Of a stretch of DNA of 64,000 nucleotides, positions 35,920 to 48,779 are shown piece by piece. This DNA is from Combretum micranthum (lineage: Eukaryota > Streptophyta > Magnoliopsida > Myrtales > Combretaceae): contig JAMXBD010000402.1 of NCBI GenBank assembly GCA_024138025.1, forward strand, positions 434,001 to 498,000, given 5' to 3'. The notes under the pieces are model-generated. The model did not search any database and was not told the DNA's origin. It was given only the letters and a program-made list of their open reading frames with translations. The translations under genes and the position numbers were made by a program. Numbering within the stretch: the stretch's first letter is position 1; every line of letters starts with the position of its first letter.

Positions 35920-36924
35920 AATGTAGTATCAGGATAAATAATGACCTTTCCACCGAAAAAAAAAAATAATGACCTTCTGAAACCATCTAAAACTGAACCA
36001 CCTAATTGTTTGGTAAGTTTCGCCTAAAAGCATTTATATGAAAATTTCGGATCTCTACTATCACAGTTTTTAGCAAACAAAATACGCATCTCACAGGTTC
36101 CCACAAAATAAAATCATGAGTTTAAAAATGTTATAAATTGCAGCCAACTTAATAATTCAGATATTTCCACTAAAATGCAGATAAAATTTGACTGATGATT
36201 TTGGCAATTCCTTATTTTCATCTGATATCAGGTCAAACAAACACATATATATTAGGATCTACATTCATCCAATTGTCATGTCTATGCTACTATTGTATAC
36301 ACAGTAAAATCAATGATATGTTGGAACAAAAGGATTTTAGAGCTTTATATTCTAGTAAAAAAAATAGAAAATATAAATAAAGAGACATTACAGTTAGAAT
36401 ACAAACTGTTATTGGGACCTAAAGTGTGATAATTGATTTCCCTGCGCCGTTACAAAGTAGAAATTAGACGCGGGCAATAGATACATTTTAGTGTTGCTCC
36501 CAAGGCATCACCAAGCACATGTACCAATTTCACAAAAAGGAACACATTGAAAGACACATCTTAGTGCGCAAAAAAACTATTCTATCAGACTGGGGTAGGA
36601 TAGAGGATTCAAACAAGAGGAAACTAGTTAGTATTGATAATCAGACCCAAAAAAAAAAAAAAAGAAAGAGATTTTGCGGAAAAACTTATGCTAAAACTAC
36701 AGCAGCTATAGATGCTTAATAAATCATTTTTTCAAGAGTTCATCAAGAAAAACATAAGAATTTCCTCTAAGATATATATTAATCCTGGTCATTGCTAGAG
36801 TGACTTTAATTTTGATAAGCTCTGATAAGTCTTAAGTTGGATCCATCCAAGTTAAGATATTGAAAAAACAACAGCTAAACTATTGAAGAAGCTGCTCTAG
36901 AAAATAACCTTTTGGCTCCTTAAA

Positions 36925-36955
<31 letters not shown>

Positions 36956-39900
36956 AAAATCAATTGGAGTCTGCCATCTTCTAAATCCACCTTCTCATGT
37001 CCTCATATAATTGTCTTAATAGAAACCCCATACCTCATGTACTGTGATACCATCTTTTTCATCTTCTACTCTACCTTTAAACCTTAAACCACCACCTTGT
37101 CTTCCTACATCAATAACCCCCTATATACCTGTTGATCATCTTGTCTTAGTTGCAAATCACTACTCCTTCCTATTTTTCTCTGCCCAAATGCATTTGTATT
37201 TTAGTATTACAGTATCTATCTAATTCTACAATAAACTGTTTGTCTTCTCCAACAAATAATTAAAGAAAAAAAAATAATTCAGCTAACTTTAGTTTAATGA
37301 ACATAACCCATATAATTAATGTATATATAATTACATAAAAATAATACTAAGTAAGGACAACAATAACAATGAGCACAGATTTGTATTAAATTATATAAAC
37401 TAGGCTCAATAAGCTAATGGAAACAAACATCACAGATTATAACTTGACTTAAGGTATATTTCTATCACAACAAACATAAATATTTGAACATGATCCCTCC
37501 CTTCCGGTAACCTCTTTGATTAATTTTAGGAACAATACTACTATTCTTTTGACTTTCCATACTCATAGTGGAGACTGGATTCAACTAGCCCAGAGTAACA
37601 AAGGGAAAACTTATGTATATTGTGATCAATCTCTATGATCGTTGAACAAATAGCATCATGTTAAATAAAGGATTCATCCCATATCATATCAATTAGAGCA
37701 TGTAGCTAGAACATGAAAATGAAGGATGCAAGATTAACCCAAAAACATGGAGGATGCATCTTCTAGAAAGTATGCTTCTAGTTCCATGGTGCCTACACTT
37801 GCTAAAAGGAATGTTAAATTGAAATCATAAATAATCTTTAACACGATTTCTATGAACATTAACAAGGCAATATCTTAACTTTTTGATGCCAAATCCTCTT
37901 GAATTACACATCCCATCTGTGTGATTAATATTTATATATTAAGTATGTTAAAATAGAGTAACCTGTTCATGTTTTGACCTCACTTTCACTTCAATTTACC
38001 TTGTATATGATTCAAGCCTGTTATTAGAGAAACACCATTTAACTGGGAAATTGTAAACAAACTAAGATCAACACAATCAATAACTATAAAAGAAAGAATA
38101 AGTACATCAAGTTACTAATTTTGACAACACATTGATTCATTTATTGAAGTTGAATGGGATAACTACTAGGGATCAAGACATAACAACATGTCAATTGCAA
38201 AACTCATTAAAACAAAAACCCAAATAACATCATAGATAAATATTTAAACATTCAAAGAAATCTTTTTTCTTTTTGGTTTTATTAATATGTTCTAAATGAA
38301 TAGTGAGCAGTCTTACCTTTTAATAGATTGCTATTGCAACTTTTTCACTTTAACTAGATGGCTAGTCCATTATTTTGTAAGCCATCACATCATCATCTTA
38401 TGCTATGCATTTCATTCAAGTAGTCCATCACAAATTGTATTATGCTTAATCATCAAAACTTAGAAGATGATTTTTATAATCCAACAGAATATTCATAATT
38501 ATAGAGTGAAAAACATGGAACTTTAGGGAACTTTAGTCTGATAAAAGGCCTGTTATCAACTTAGATTTTAGCTGCATAATCAAAATATAGGAACTTGCAC
38601 TACAGCCAGTTTACTATGGTAGAGAGTAGGGACCCCTTGGTTTGAAAATGTAGCACATGTCATTTGATCAACCAATCTGTTGGTACATCTTTCTGAGGAT
38701 GTTTTTCTAGTAAACATTGCATACTATTTTGAAATCGGCATAAAATATAAAATCAAGGAAGAACATGGTTATATAGAGACCATACGATGCATATAGAAGT
38801 CATTGCATGGATGCTTCTTGATGACCAATATTATCCTAGTATCATCATAATATATATGGCTAAAAGTATCATCATAGTATAGATGACTATATTCGGATCA
38901 AAACAAAGATAGGTTACACCCTTATTTAATATATTGTAATGAAATTAGTAAATTGGGCAGAAACTTTTCATTCTATCCACTTGTATTCTCCCTATATTTT
39001 TTCTTGTATCCACTCTCATTATAAATTAATATATAATGAAAAAAAAAAACGCAATAGCTGATTAAAGAACGATGCACAAAGGGGTTTTAAGACGCCATTT
39101 ACTCCTGGTCCATGTGTAGCTGCTTTACCCAAGGCGAAAGCATCCCATAGCAAGATAAGATAACTCAAGTTTAGTATGAATCTATGGTGAAAGCAACTAC
39201 AATACCCTGCTTCAAAGCAAAATTGTAAAGTGAAAAACAAGGAATTTTAGGGAAGTTTTTTACCCGAGCCCATTTTATTGAAAAAATGACAAAAGTAGTT
39301 TAACCCCAATGCAACCCAATACTTAGGCTTAAATTCTTCATCCTTCCTTGCCAAGTTCTATGAACTCTTTTTAACCATATTAACACGATTCACCAAATAT
39401 TTAACAATTGCTTGTGGTTGTACCTGCCATACTAGTACATCTATTCATAGTCATATATATATGATATTCAATCACTATGCGATCAACCCATTTGAGAATC
39501 AATCAAATATAATAGAACATTCGAAACGTGCCATCATGAGAGCTAACAAAGTATTTGTAAACTCACAAAATAACAATCATAGAATGCATAAATTTTACAA
39601 ACTTGAGAAACAACAAAAAAATCCTCACAACCCTTGAAGCCCTAATCACACTATGGTATTTGTAGAACAGAAGCAAATAGATGTGTAGGTGTAAGTAAAT
39701 AAAAGTTAAAAAACATAAAAACGAACCTATATATAATCTCTGCATTGTTGAAAGATCATGAAGGATGATGTAGATGAAGATTCGTACAAGCTCTTCTTGA
39801 CTCAACTACCTGAGATGGAAATGCTACGGTGGAGGCACCTTGCAGCTGAATGTGGAATTGATAGACTAGATGGAGGTGAAACGAGAAGATCAATCAGAGA

Positions 39901-40170
39901 TGATTGTAATATGAGGGAGATCAATCGGAGGTTAATGTGCAGTACAATGGCGTTGCACTACGAGGAAATATGAAGGGTTACTGAGATTGTTCTTTTTTTC
40001 CTTTTGTATAGTGTTTTTCAAATGGCGAGATGTGTTTTAAGGGAATTTCATTTTTCAAATTCTTTCCTTTTCATGTGGGTAAATTTTTAGATTGAAATTT
40101 AGTAACGCTTAGTAAAGGAAAAGAATTACAAATTAAATAAATGGTCCACATATAAGTTAAGAATGTTTTA
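35920..40170. other. Outer CACTA interior, no firm gene
   Basis: AT-rich sequence with a (GAA)n microsatellite at about 36927-36957. A short minus-strand block at about 39060-39200 has an acceptor-like CAG and codons for LWDAFALGKAATHGPGVNGV, possibly another exon. A 71-codon plus-strand frame at 39758-39973 (EDSYKLFLTQLPEMEMLRWR) has no recognised homology. The function of this part is unknown. Confidence 0.4.
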
Positions 40171-40278
40171 TAAACGTGACTAATAGTATAGCTTAGTAAT
40201 TAAGTGTAAATTATAAAAGATGAGCGATGTTTGCAATTTTTACAAGCGTTACCCAGTATCAAAATTCTTGTAGTGTCC

Positions 40279-40789
40279 TAGATTATTCTGAATCTCAAAT
40301 ATTAAATTTAAAGTTTACGTGATTGAGTATTTTTAATATTTTATCTTATGTGATTCGGGTTTCTGAGCCAATAGGCTAAATTAGGGTTTTAGTCCATATA
40401 GACTCAAAAATTTCTAACTAACTTTATTGTGTAATTCAAATCTTTATTTAAAGTCTAGATTTGTAGTTATGAGTTTGTTTTTCATTCCCCATTCCGTATT
40501 TATAACCCTAGCGGTTCATCATTAAATTATCATTTTTAGCCAATCAACTCTTTTTAGTAGTAGTTATCTAACAATCTTGAAATAGAGGATTACTTACAAT
40601 TACATGTTAAGTTTTTTACTTAGATTACGGAATTTTTTCTTTGGTATCTTTTATTTAAAGGGATTTTTTTTCATGTTTTAAACTATTGTAGAGCTCATGA
40701 CTATTCATGATTCTAATTTAGGGTTATTATTACTCACAAATTCCTTATCTATTATGCATTCTAATACTACCATTCTTATATGATACTGA
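40279..40789. other. Interval without a recognised gene
   Basis: Flanking DNA just outside the CACTA element. It is T-rich with no open frame above 60 codons and no repeat that I recognise. Confidence 0.5.
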
Positions 40790-41130
40790 AAAATCTCGAG
40801 GATTGCAATTGGAACATTTCCTCGAGATGATGAATCATCTCATAAGCCTCCATGTGCTCCAGACCCTTTTTGAAGTTCTAAACTCATGGTAGCAAGCATT
40901 AGGCATCCAACAACATCAAGAGAGGCATTAGAATGGTTATTACGAGCATCCTTCTCAACTCTTGAAGCATTAGTTGGAGGCTCTTCAGGGATGGGATAAT
41001 TAAGGACACATAGTTTCTTTTCTTGCTTGAGAACGATTCTCAGGTTTTTGAACCAGTTGAGAAAATTGATTCCAATTAGCTTGTCCTTCTCAAGGATAGA
41101 TCACAATGAAAAATTTGAGGTGTTTTTTAT
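40790..41130 (-). pseudogene. Copia gag N-terminal fragment (third element)
   Basis: The minus strand gives FLNWFKNLRIVLKQEKKLCV, then LNYPIPEEPPTNASRVEKDA, CLMLATMSLELQK and MEAYEMIHHLEEMFQLQ. This is the start of a Copia gag of the same kind as 17560-18076, namely its missing N-terminal part. A frame break occurs between ELQK and EHMEAYEM. The fragment is truncated at about 40790, near the CACTA insertion. The leader and LTR of its own element lie to the right. Confidence 0.88.
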
Positions 41131-43030
41131 AGCCATTGATCTATAATTACATATGCAAAGTTTATTTCAATACATATAATTGAGGCATAAAATTTAAAAC
41201 TCCCACAAAATCAATAACCCTCATTGTTAATGTAATTACATTCTAGTGGACTAAGATCCATATTTCACTTAACTCTAAGTCAGCTTTCGCATGACACTTA
41301 AAAATTAAGTTATTTAGATAGTTAACTCTTTACCATTTACATCACATGTGATTCTTAGATTCTTTATGGGATTTTGACATCATATGTTTTGGCATGTTTA
41401 AATCTCATCTAATGGCTTAGGACCAAAACTATTTTGATAGCTTAATTAAGTCTAACCATGTTAAACACATGAATAGCACCATTATCCATCATCTCTAACT
41501 AGGATAACCTAATGTACTCTACTTTGGGAGACCTACATTATGGTGATCGAAGTCTTGACAAGTGTTTAATCCAGGTGGCATTTAACTTAAAATTTATTGA
41601 GGGATTTTAATTATTGATATTCCATTTATTATCACATTTAACAAATATTTAATATATATTATTGTATACATGGTATCACATACATATACATATATCAACA
41701 TACATGATATATTATGATTATTAAATAAACAAAAACATATCATAGCATGGCCTCTAATCTATATTGATCTTCATAAGCCAATATGAAGATCAATGGTCCA
41801 ATCCTAAGGTGAAAAACCATCAATCATGGATTTGAGTTGAAAATTTCCTTGTATCTTCATCATCACCCTCACTTCTCCATCATCATGCATTAGAAAAGGT
41901 CTTCATTACATTTTCATATCTTCATTACAATAATAAAAAAGATACAAAAGGTCCGATAACTAGTTGTAGACAATAAGTTACAATAAAACAAACAACATAT
42001 AGGTTGTATTTATGAAATTACAACCTATGAAACAAATGAATAAAACCTACCAATCACATAGGTCTTAGGGGCCATGCTATATACCATACTTATAATATAA
42101 GCACACACAAGAGTCATACATATAACTCAAAATACTTCAAAAGCGTATCTTATGTTAAGTATCATTAATTAGTGCTTATGGAACTAAGTCGTACACCTTT
42201 ACAGGGGTCAAGGGGTCCTTTGTGGTGGTTCAAAACTTAACAAAATTTGAAAAACTAGGTAATAGAATCCTTTGAAAAAATTGAATTTTTTCATGGAAAG
42301 ATCTATTGATTAGAATATGCTAACTTAGGTTCAAAATTATTAAGAAAAACCCTTTGACAATTCATTAAAGTATAGTAGAATCATAAACTACTGGAGTTGA
42401 AGGCCAAGCCACCAACATTGTACTTTGTCGGCATTAGAGCTGACCTACAATGCTGTTGAGAATTTAGATTGATTTTTCAAAAACAATAGATCATCATGTT
42501 TTTGAATACCAATTTATTATATGTTGAATTCACAAAAATGTATTAAACTAACGTCAACATGATAGTATTACACCAAATCGTGTCATACATGATTGCACGT
42601 GATCAAAACTGATTTGTTCAATGAATACGCAATCTATGATCATCTGTAATCTAATTACAATAGATCTACTTAACCCCTTGCAAATAATCGATTTCATTTG
42701 TGTTTAACAACATTAAACATAATAAATTCGATATAGTCAAATTATATCAGATCTATTAACCCCACAACAAAAATGCCAGAAAACAAATGTATCATCATAC
42801 AAATTCGTTGTAATCTTAATTACATCAAATCTATTCAACCACTCCAAACCAGGCGCCATAATAAAATCATAAACTTGAATTGATTCTCTAAACACACACA
42901 TTATATATATATATATATTCGCATATATAGAAATCTTGTTTAATAATTAAATTAAATTAATCCATGAAAAACATGTTCATATGTATCATGCATACATACA
43001 AAATAGAAAGCCAATTTAATTGAAAATGCA
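41131..43030 (-). other. Probable Copia leader region, no coding
   Basis: No open frame resembles a protein. The region lies between the gag start and a decayed primer-binding site near 43030-43043. It is long for a leader, so another insertion may be included. An (AT)n run lies at 42902-42919. Confidence 0.4.
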
Positions 43031-43757
43031 AGTAGCTCTAATGTCACTATTGGGAATTTAGAGATAAAAAAATTGGATGTTGCAGTGGAAATTTTTTTTA
43101 TTAAACTCTAAATTCCCAAGATAGATCCATGCAATTCAATTAAATTAAAAGGCATATAGGATTGTGCCTTTTTTTATTCTTAATCGTGGTAGAACTAAAG
43201 GCCCTATGATATTACAATTCCCTTTACGGTATCTATGCAGATAAAATCTCTAATTGGATTTTTGAGTATGCTAGCACCTTTGGAACCTTTCCAATTCTCA
43301 TAAGAAAAAGAACTCACAAAACCCTAATGATTTGTTCTTTTAGAGTGTAAAGACCCGGCCCACTTAACCCAATTATTAAGTGTGCCAAATCTTCCGACCA
43401 CGCATAATACTCAAATATTAGGAACAATATTCAAGTATTATACGTAAGGTCGTCTTAAAAAGAGATGTTTGTAATGGCTACCTGTTTAAAACAAATATAA
43501 CATTCATAATCTTAGAATTAGAAACATTACAACTACATAGGTAGTGGGTCATTAACTATATACAAGTCATACATAATATATTTATACATTACAACTGCCC
43601 AAAACATCACATAAACATAGATATCTCACTTAAAACCTAACTATATTACAAATACAATTCAACTCAAAATACATTCTAAGGCATAACAAATAAGCCTAAA
43701 CACTTCAAAAAGAAATCTTCCTCAAAAGGAATCCTAAGCATATACTAGGCCTCTCTC

Positions 43758-43828
43758 CTAGTCATCCATAGAGTCTTCCCAATCAGTCCCATAGCCCATA
43801 TCGTCATAGAGCTCGTTATCAAAATCAC
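43758..43828 (-). CDS. Putative last-exon acidic peptide in LTR copy 2
   Basis: Directly after TATCTTGCAG, the minus strand reads DFDNELYDDMGYGTDWEDSM then DD and TAG. Compared with 446-524, the residues E-x-YD-x2-GY-x-TDWE are identical, and both peptides end within nine codons after the Glu of TDWE. The frame is short, strongly acidic and lacks its own ATG upstream of the acceptor, so it would need splicing to an upstream exon. Translation has not been shown. Confidence 0.4.
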
Positions 43829-44929
43829 CTGCAAGATAGCAGCATGAGCCAAAGGCCCAGTACACAATAATGCAAACAAATACATATGCAATGCTCACTT
43901 AACTAAAAGCAATGCAATAAATCACCACAACTTCATTATCTTCTAGTTAAGTGAATAAAACAACATTAGAGTATTCAAACTCCGACTCAAGTTTGGGAAT
44001 TCTAGGGGTCCTGAGTAACAGCAGCTGCTCAGGGGGTTGATATAGATAGACCGGATACCTATATCTCCTATATCTAACCGATAAAGAACAATAGCTTCAT
44101 CTAGGGTTCACACTCCTTTATACAATCCACTTATCCCAGTCTATAATATCAATTAGTTCATCGGTCCCATAACCGTGGACTAAAACATATTATTTCCTTC
44201 CGAGCCTAAGTAGAGAATATACCGATACAGTTAACCCTATTAGCTACCCACTTAGCCAATAAAAGAAATCACCATTGCATCATGGATTTGAGTCATTGCA
44301 TCATGACAAAGGATTGGGCTAAGTGCCTAAACTACCGTGCCATTGCATCATGACAAGGTTGTCGCTCCCCGGATCCGGATTCAACGACGTAAAGCACAAC
44401 CAATTTCAATATCTTTTCATTAATCTTTGATTAAGGTCAAATTGATATATGCCTATCCTAAGCAACAATCAATCAAAGTATTGTGTACCTGTACTAGCTC
44501 AAGAATCAATGGAAATAACCGAAAGGGGATCAATCACTGTAAAAAGAAGTAATTATAAACTCACACTTAGTTCAAGTATATATATTCTTCAAATCTCAAG
44601 TATAGTCATCCAAAGAAATTCAAATAAATCATTACAACATCATCACATAGCATTTAGATATCATATATTGTCATACAATACTCAACAAATACTTAAATGA
44701 TCATTTATCAAACTTGGGAGAACCTTTAACAACCAACAATAAGTTTTAAACTTTGTTTAGAAAGTGTATCAGTTGAAAAGAACTAAAATTTAAGTATTTT
44801 TACTTTTAAAATTTGTGAAAACTTAAAACATGAAAGTTGTATATCTCTTTTTAAGCTTTTCAACGCAATTTGAATCACCTCAATCGGAGGTCGGATGAAA
44901 AAGTTATGACTAATTTACAAAACAGCTTC

Positions 44930-45085
44930 GCAATAGGGAAAACTATTCGAGAGCGAAACGCCCTAGCAAACGGGGCCGTTTGGGAGACCGTTTGCACTCA
45001 GGGAAAATGAAATTTTGATCCGCGAGCGCAACACCCTTGCAAACGGGGCCGTTTGCTCCAAATGGGGCCGTTTGCACCAGCGTTT
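44930..45085. repeat. Palindromic CAAACGGGGCCGTTTG repeats in LTR copy 2
   Basis: GCAAACGGGGCCGTTTG occurs at about 44967 and 45037, with a related AAATGGGGCCGTTTGCACC next to the second and GACCGTTTGCAC next to the first. Each unit is an inverted repeat (CAAACGG...CCGTTTG) able to form a hairpin. The words CGAGAGCGAAACGCCCT and CGCGAGCGCAACACCCT precede them in parallel, so the whole is a tandem duplication of about 70 bases. Confidence 0.8.
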
Positions 45086-48000
45086 GATAGTTTTACGAAA
45101 ATTTTTCAAACTTTAACACTTTTAACTTACTTTTCTCAACTCCTAACATGTCCTAAACCTTATACAAACTTCATAAAACACTTCTTATACATTTAACAAC
45201 ATAAAACAAGAGTGATCTCCACTCCTCAACTTCAAACAAGTTCAAACACTACTCTACATAAATCAAACACTTCTTCATCAACTTTCACCAACCCTAATAC
45301 ACTTCAAACAATTCTAATACTTATCATACTTCAATAATTCAATTCCAAACCACATGAGGGCTTTCTATAACCTATCTACAACAACTCAAGCATTCTAAAG
45401 CTTTCTTAACAACTCTACAACATTCCAACAAGAATTTAGCATACCAACTACTTATATTACACTACATATGCATATTTCATGAATTAAGAGGGAAATAAAG
45501 CATCTCAAATATCAAATAAACTTACCTCAATGTATCTATAAGGCTTGGGGAAGGATTTTTGATGTGTTGAGTAAAAGAAAACTTGTTTTGGGTCTTGAAA
45601 ATTTTTAGCCTTTTTGAGTTACGAATTTTCTTTTTTCCTTGCTCTGTTTTGGAGAGTCTAATGATACAATTAGACTTTTGTGTTTATCTTAATGTTATTG
45701 ACTTTTGAGGAGGCAGATTTGGAGAAGGCTTGGGCCTTATTTGGGCTTGGAGTTGGACTTAATTTGGGCTTAAGAGGGCTTTAAAAAAAAAATCTGCTAA
45801 GGGTAGGATCTAAATTAGGCCTAAAAAAAAAGTTTAAATCCAACACATATAATTCATTACAATAACAATTAACACTAACATGATAATTTCTAACATGAAT
45901 AAACTATCAACCTAGATATATTTACCATAACATATTATCTAATCACATATGTTATAACACACCCAACATTACAAACACACTAATCCACTCAAACATATAC
46001 ACACATATAATTATCAAATTTAGCATGCATTAATATATATATTAAAATTATGGCTATTTCATGGAGAGTGCAGATTTTATCTACAATTCTAATGTGACGA
46101 CAAGCGTCTATAAAACCCTAGCAAAGAGTTCTATCATATTTTTACATCAATAGTAATAACCCTAAAAAGGATATTAGAATTAATTCAAATCCTTAATCTA
46201 ATTAGGGTTTCCTAATAAATCACAAATGCCCTTTTAATAGTCATATTCAAAATAGTAACGATTATTATTTATTATTCTTAAAAATTTAAGATTAATAAAT
46301 AATTAAACAATTCCCATTGAGTTTATTTAAATAAACTTAAGATCAGCTTGATTGATCCTTTATGCGTGACCTTGTAGGTTTAGTTAATTTGGTAGTTAAC
46401 CCAAAACCATTTTTGGTCAACAAAATATAAGCGACCTCTAGCATGAATTATGTTTACCCAAATTAAGTGAACATCGGAGATCTGATTTTTATCTGATATA
46501 TAACTTATGTCATTATCTTTTTGTCACATGAAAGCTAGATTGAACATAATTCATTGACATTGTCATCCTTATATCATTCAATCTTATCATTTCTCGACCT
46601 CCTAGCGAACTGACAAAACAAATGAAATTGATCACAATATCAATTCATTTGAGCATGGACATGCATTTCTCAGTTTCACTTATCGAGAGGCCTAGGGATA
46701 TCTCTCCCATAACGAGAGGGATAAATCCCATATTAATCACTTAACTGCCTCTACATGATTCATATTATGCCCAGTCATAACCTTTATAATTATCTTATTA
46801 AAGATAATGTTTGATTGAGTTGAATCTTAATGTTCCCATGTTGGAACCTATGGTGATTTTAGGTATAAGGATACGTTGATATTGTTATTGTGCGAATCAC
46901 TTATGACATTAATCCATGTAGTGATCTCATAGTGGGTCAGTTTAGTACATAATTGCCTCATGTGTGCTTAAGAGTTTAATTTGTATTCCCATACAAATAG
47001 ACATCTTATGACTATCAAACAAAAATTCATACTAGATTAAATTCATTATCATTCCTACAATAATGAGTATCTAAGGACTTTTAGAATAATTCAATTATTC
47101 ATGGATCCTATTATAAAGTAAACATGCAAACAATATAATATAAATATCTTTATATTAATATTATATATATATATATAATGACAATATCTAGTAATTGGCC
47201 AAAGGCACAATCATTAACTTAAAACTAATACTCTTACCCTAAAATATCTTTCATATTTAATTTTATCCTTATCCCTTTTTCCTTCTTTTTATTTTCACCT
47301 GCCCTTCCTTTTCTCTCCTTTCTCTTCTTTTTCCCATATCCTTCTTCTTCTTCATTCTTTTTTCTTCCTCTTCAAAAACTAAACTCAAATCTCAAATTAA
47401 ATAAGATGATAGAAGAAAATGAAGTTAGAAAGGAAGATACGAAGTGGGAATCAAGCTTTAGGTAGCTTCATCATCTAGGAAAATTGTAGTAGTAGTTGAA
47501 GTCAAGTAGCTTGTAATCCCCCAAATTTTACGTAACCTGATTTTAACAAATACTAAAAATATAATACAGAATTATTTAGAATGTTTGGAACAAGTAGTAA
47601 AAATCACTCCAAATTTTTCGCGATTTAAAAATGTCAAAGAATGAATTTGATTATAATCAGAAAGATTAAAATTGTTACCAATAAAATATTTCGAAATACA
47701 AAACTATAACAAATATGATCTTAGATAATTTATAAAACGACGATAAACCAATCATTAATATAAACTACTGAATTCTTTTTCCTTAAGCTCAATATTTAGA
47801 AAATAAATCCTACGCTTGTTAAATAATGAAATAATAGTGTTCAAGTTATCTATTAACAATATTGAGTAGTCCTACATAAAAATAGGTTGGTAATAACAAA
47901 TTAGTATAAATAGATTCTATACAGTAAAATATAATATTTGGTAAAATAGATCAATATCTAAGAATCTAGATCTTAAATAAATATTCAAACTACACTAATA

Positions 48001-48779
48001 TTCTAATTTAAAAAAAAAAAGGTTTTAAGCTTTTAGAAATTAAAATCCCGAATTGTCAACGTAACCTTTAATAATTTTCACAACTAGAAAATGAACAAAT
48101 TGACAAATATGAAACTAATATCAAATATATGATTCAACAAAAATCTTAGAATAGATCTATGAATTGTCATAAATTCATTCGTAGCTTTAAAAACCCGAAT
48201 AAAACTTCTTTGACCTTAATAGATACCAAAAACGAGATTTCGTACCTTGAACTGATAATTCACGATATAATTAGAAGTAACTCTAAATTTCAAAAACGAT
48301 AAGATACAGTTTAATAATATAGCTTATCGGTATAGAATAATAACTCAAAGAGGAAATGTTAAGATTATGTATACATAGTAGATACTAATACCGAGCAATA
48401 ATTATTAATCTAGAACTAAAATGAAATTTCAAAGCCATTGTTATACTTGTTAGGAAATTTTGAATTTCTTAAGACTCGGTTCATAATTTAATTTATTGAA
48501 CTCGAAAGATTTAATCACGTTAGTTAAAATACTAAAAATAACTAATCATGTGAACTTAAACTAAAAATTTGTACGTATAACCAACTTAGAGATTTGTAGT
48601 AACTTAGGCAAATTTTATATTAATAAAACTTGTACGAAACAAATATAAACATATGTTTATAAACTGATATTGGTTAAAATAATTTAATTAGCTATTAAAC
48701 AAATCATAAACAAATTAAATAATATGTATATATTAAAATATGAGAAAACCACCGTTGGAATTGAAGTTTATCGTAGAAC

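Larger units (their letters stand above)
21148..40275 (-). mobile_element. CACTA (En/Spm) transposon, 19.1 kb, TSD TCC
   Basis: The left end is CACTACAACAAAATTGG at 21148. The right end, read on the minus strand from 40275, is CACTACAAGAATTTTGA. Both are followed by a TGGTCACG/GGGTAACG block. TCC lies directly outside both ends (21145-21147 and 40276-40278), the 3-bp duplication typical of CACTA elements. A subterminal AACGTGACTAAT-type word is present at both ends. Inside are a TNP2 transposase, a DUF4216 frame and a Transposase_24-type gene, all on the minus strand. The element is unusually long because of 7 kb beyond an internal terminus at 33267. Confidence 0.82.
43353..46086 (-). mobile_element. 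LTR of acidic-peptide family, copy 2
   Basis: The plus strand begins TGTAAAGACCCGGCCCAC (the LTR 3' end on the minus strand). The minus strand carries, in order, CAAGCCC-rich transcribed-looking sequence (45700-45780), a GAG/GTAAGT donor (intron start about 45525), GC-rich palindromic repeats (44930-45080), a CAGCAGCTGCT block (44020-44035), an acceptor (CTTGCAG at 43829-43835) and a short acidic frame. No gag-pol is present. It lies inside a Copia LTR. A matching 5-bp duplication was not found with certainty, so the right border may be off by tens of bases. Confidence 0.65.
43044..47240 (-). mobile_element. Copia LTR interrupted by an LTR insertion
   Basis: On the minus strand the sequence ...CTAAATTCCCAATAG is followed by TGACATTAGAGC, a decayed TGGTATCAGAGC primer-binding site for initiator Met-tRNA. 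Upstream of it (43050-43350 and 46090-47200) the text AGGGTTTTATAGACG, CCTCTCGATAAGTG and similar is typical of long Copia LTR sequence. The LTR is split by the element at 43353-46086. The start of the LTR near 47240 is uncertain. Confidence 0.6.

Noticed and set aside
39758..39973. 71-codon plus-strand frame near the CACTA right end
   Set aside because: Plausible composition but no recognised family, opposite strand to the transposon genes and no splice context; not called as a gene.
38598..40275. CACTACAGCCAG at 38598 as the left end of a small CACTA paired with 40275
   Set aside because: Only the first seven bases match the family terminus and the outside three bases (TTG) do not equal TCC.
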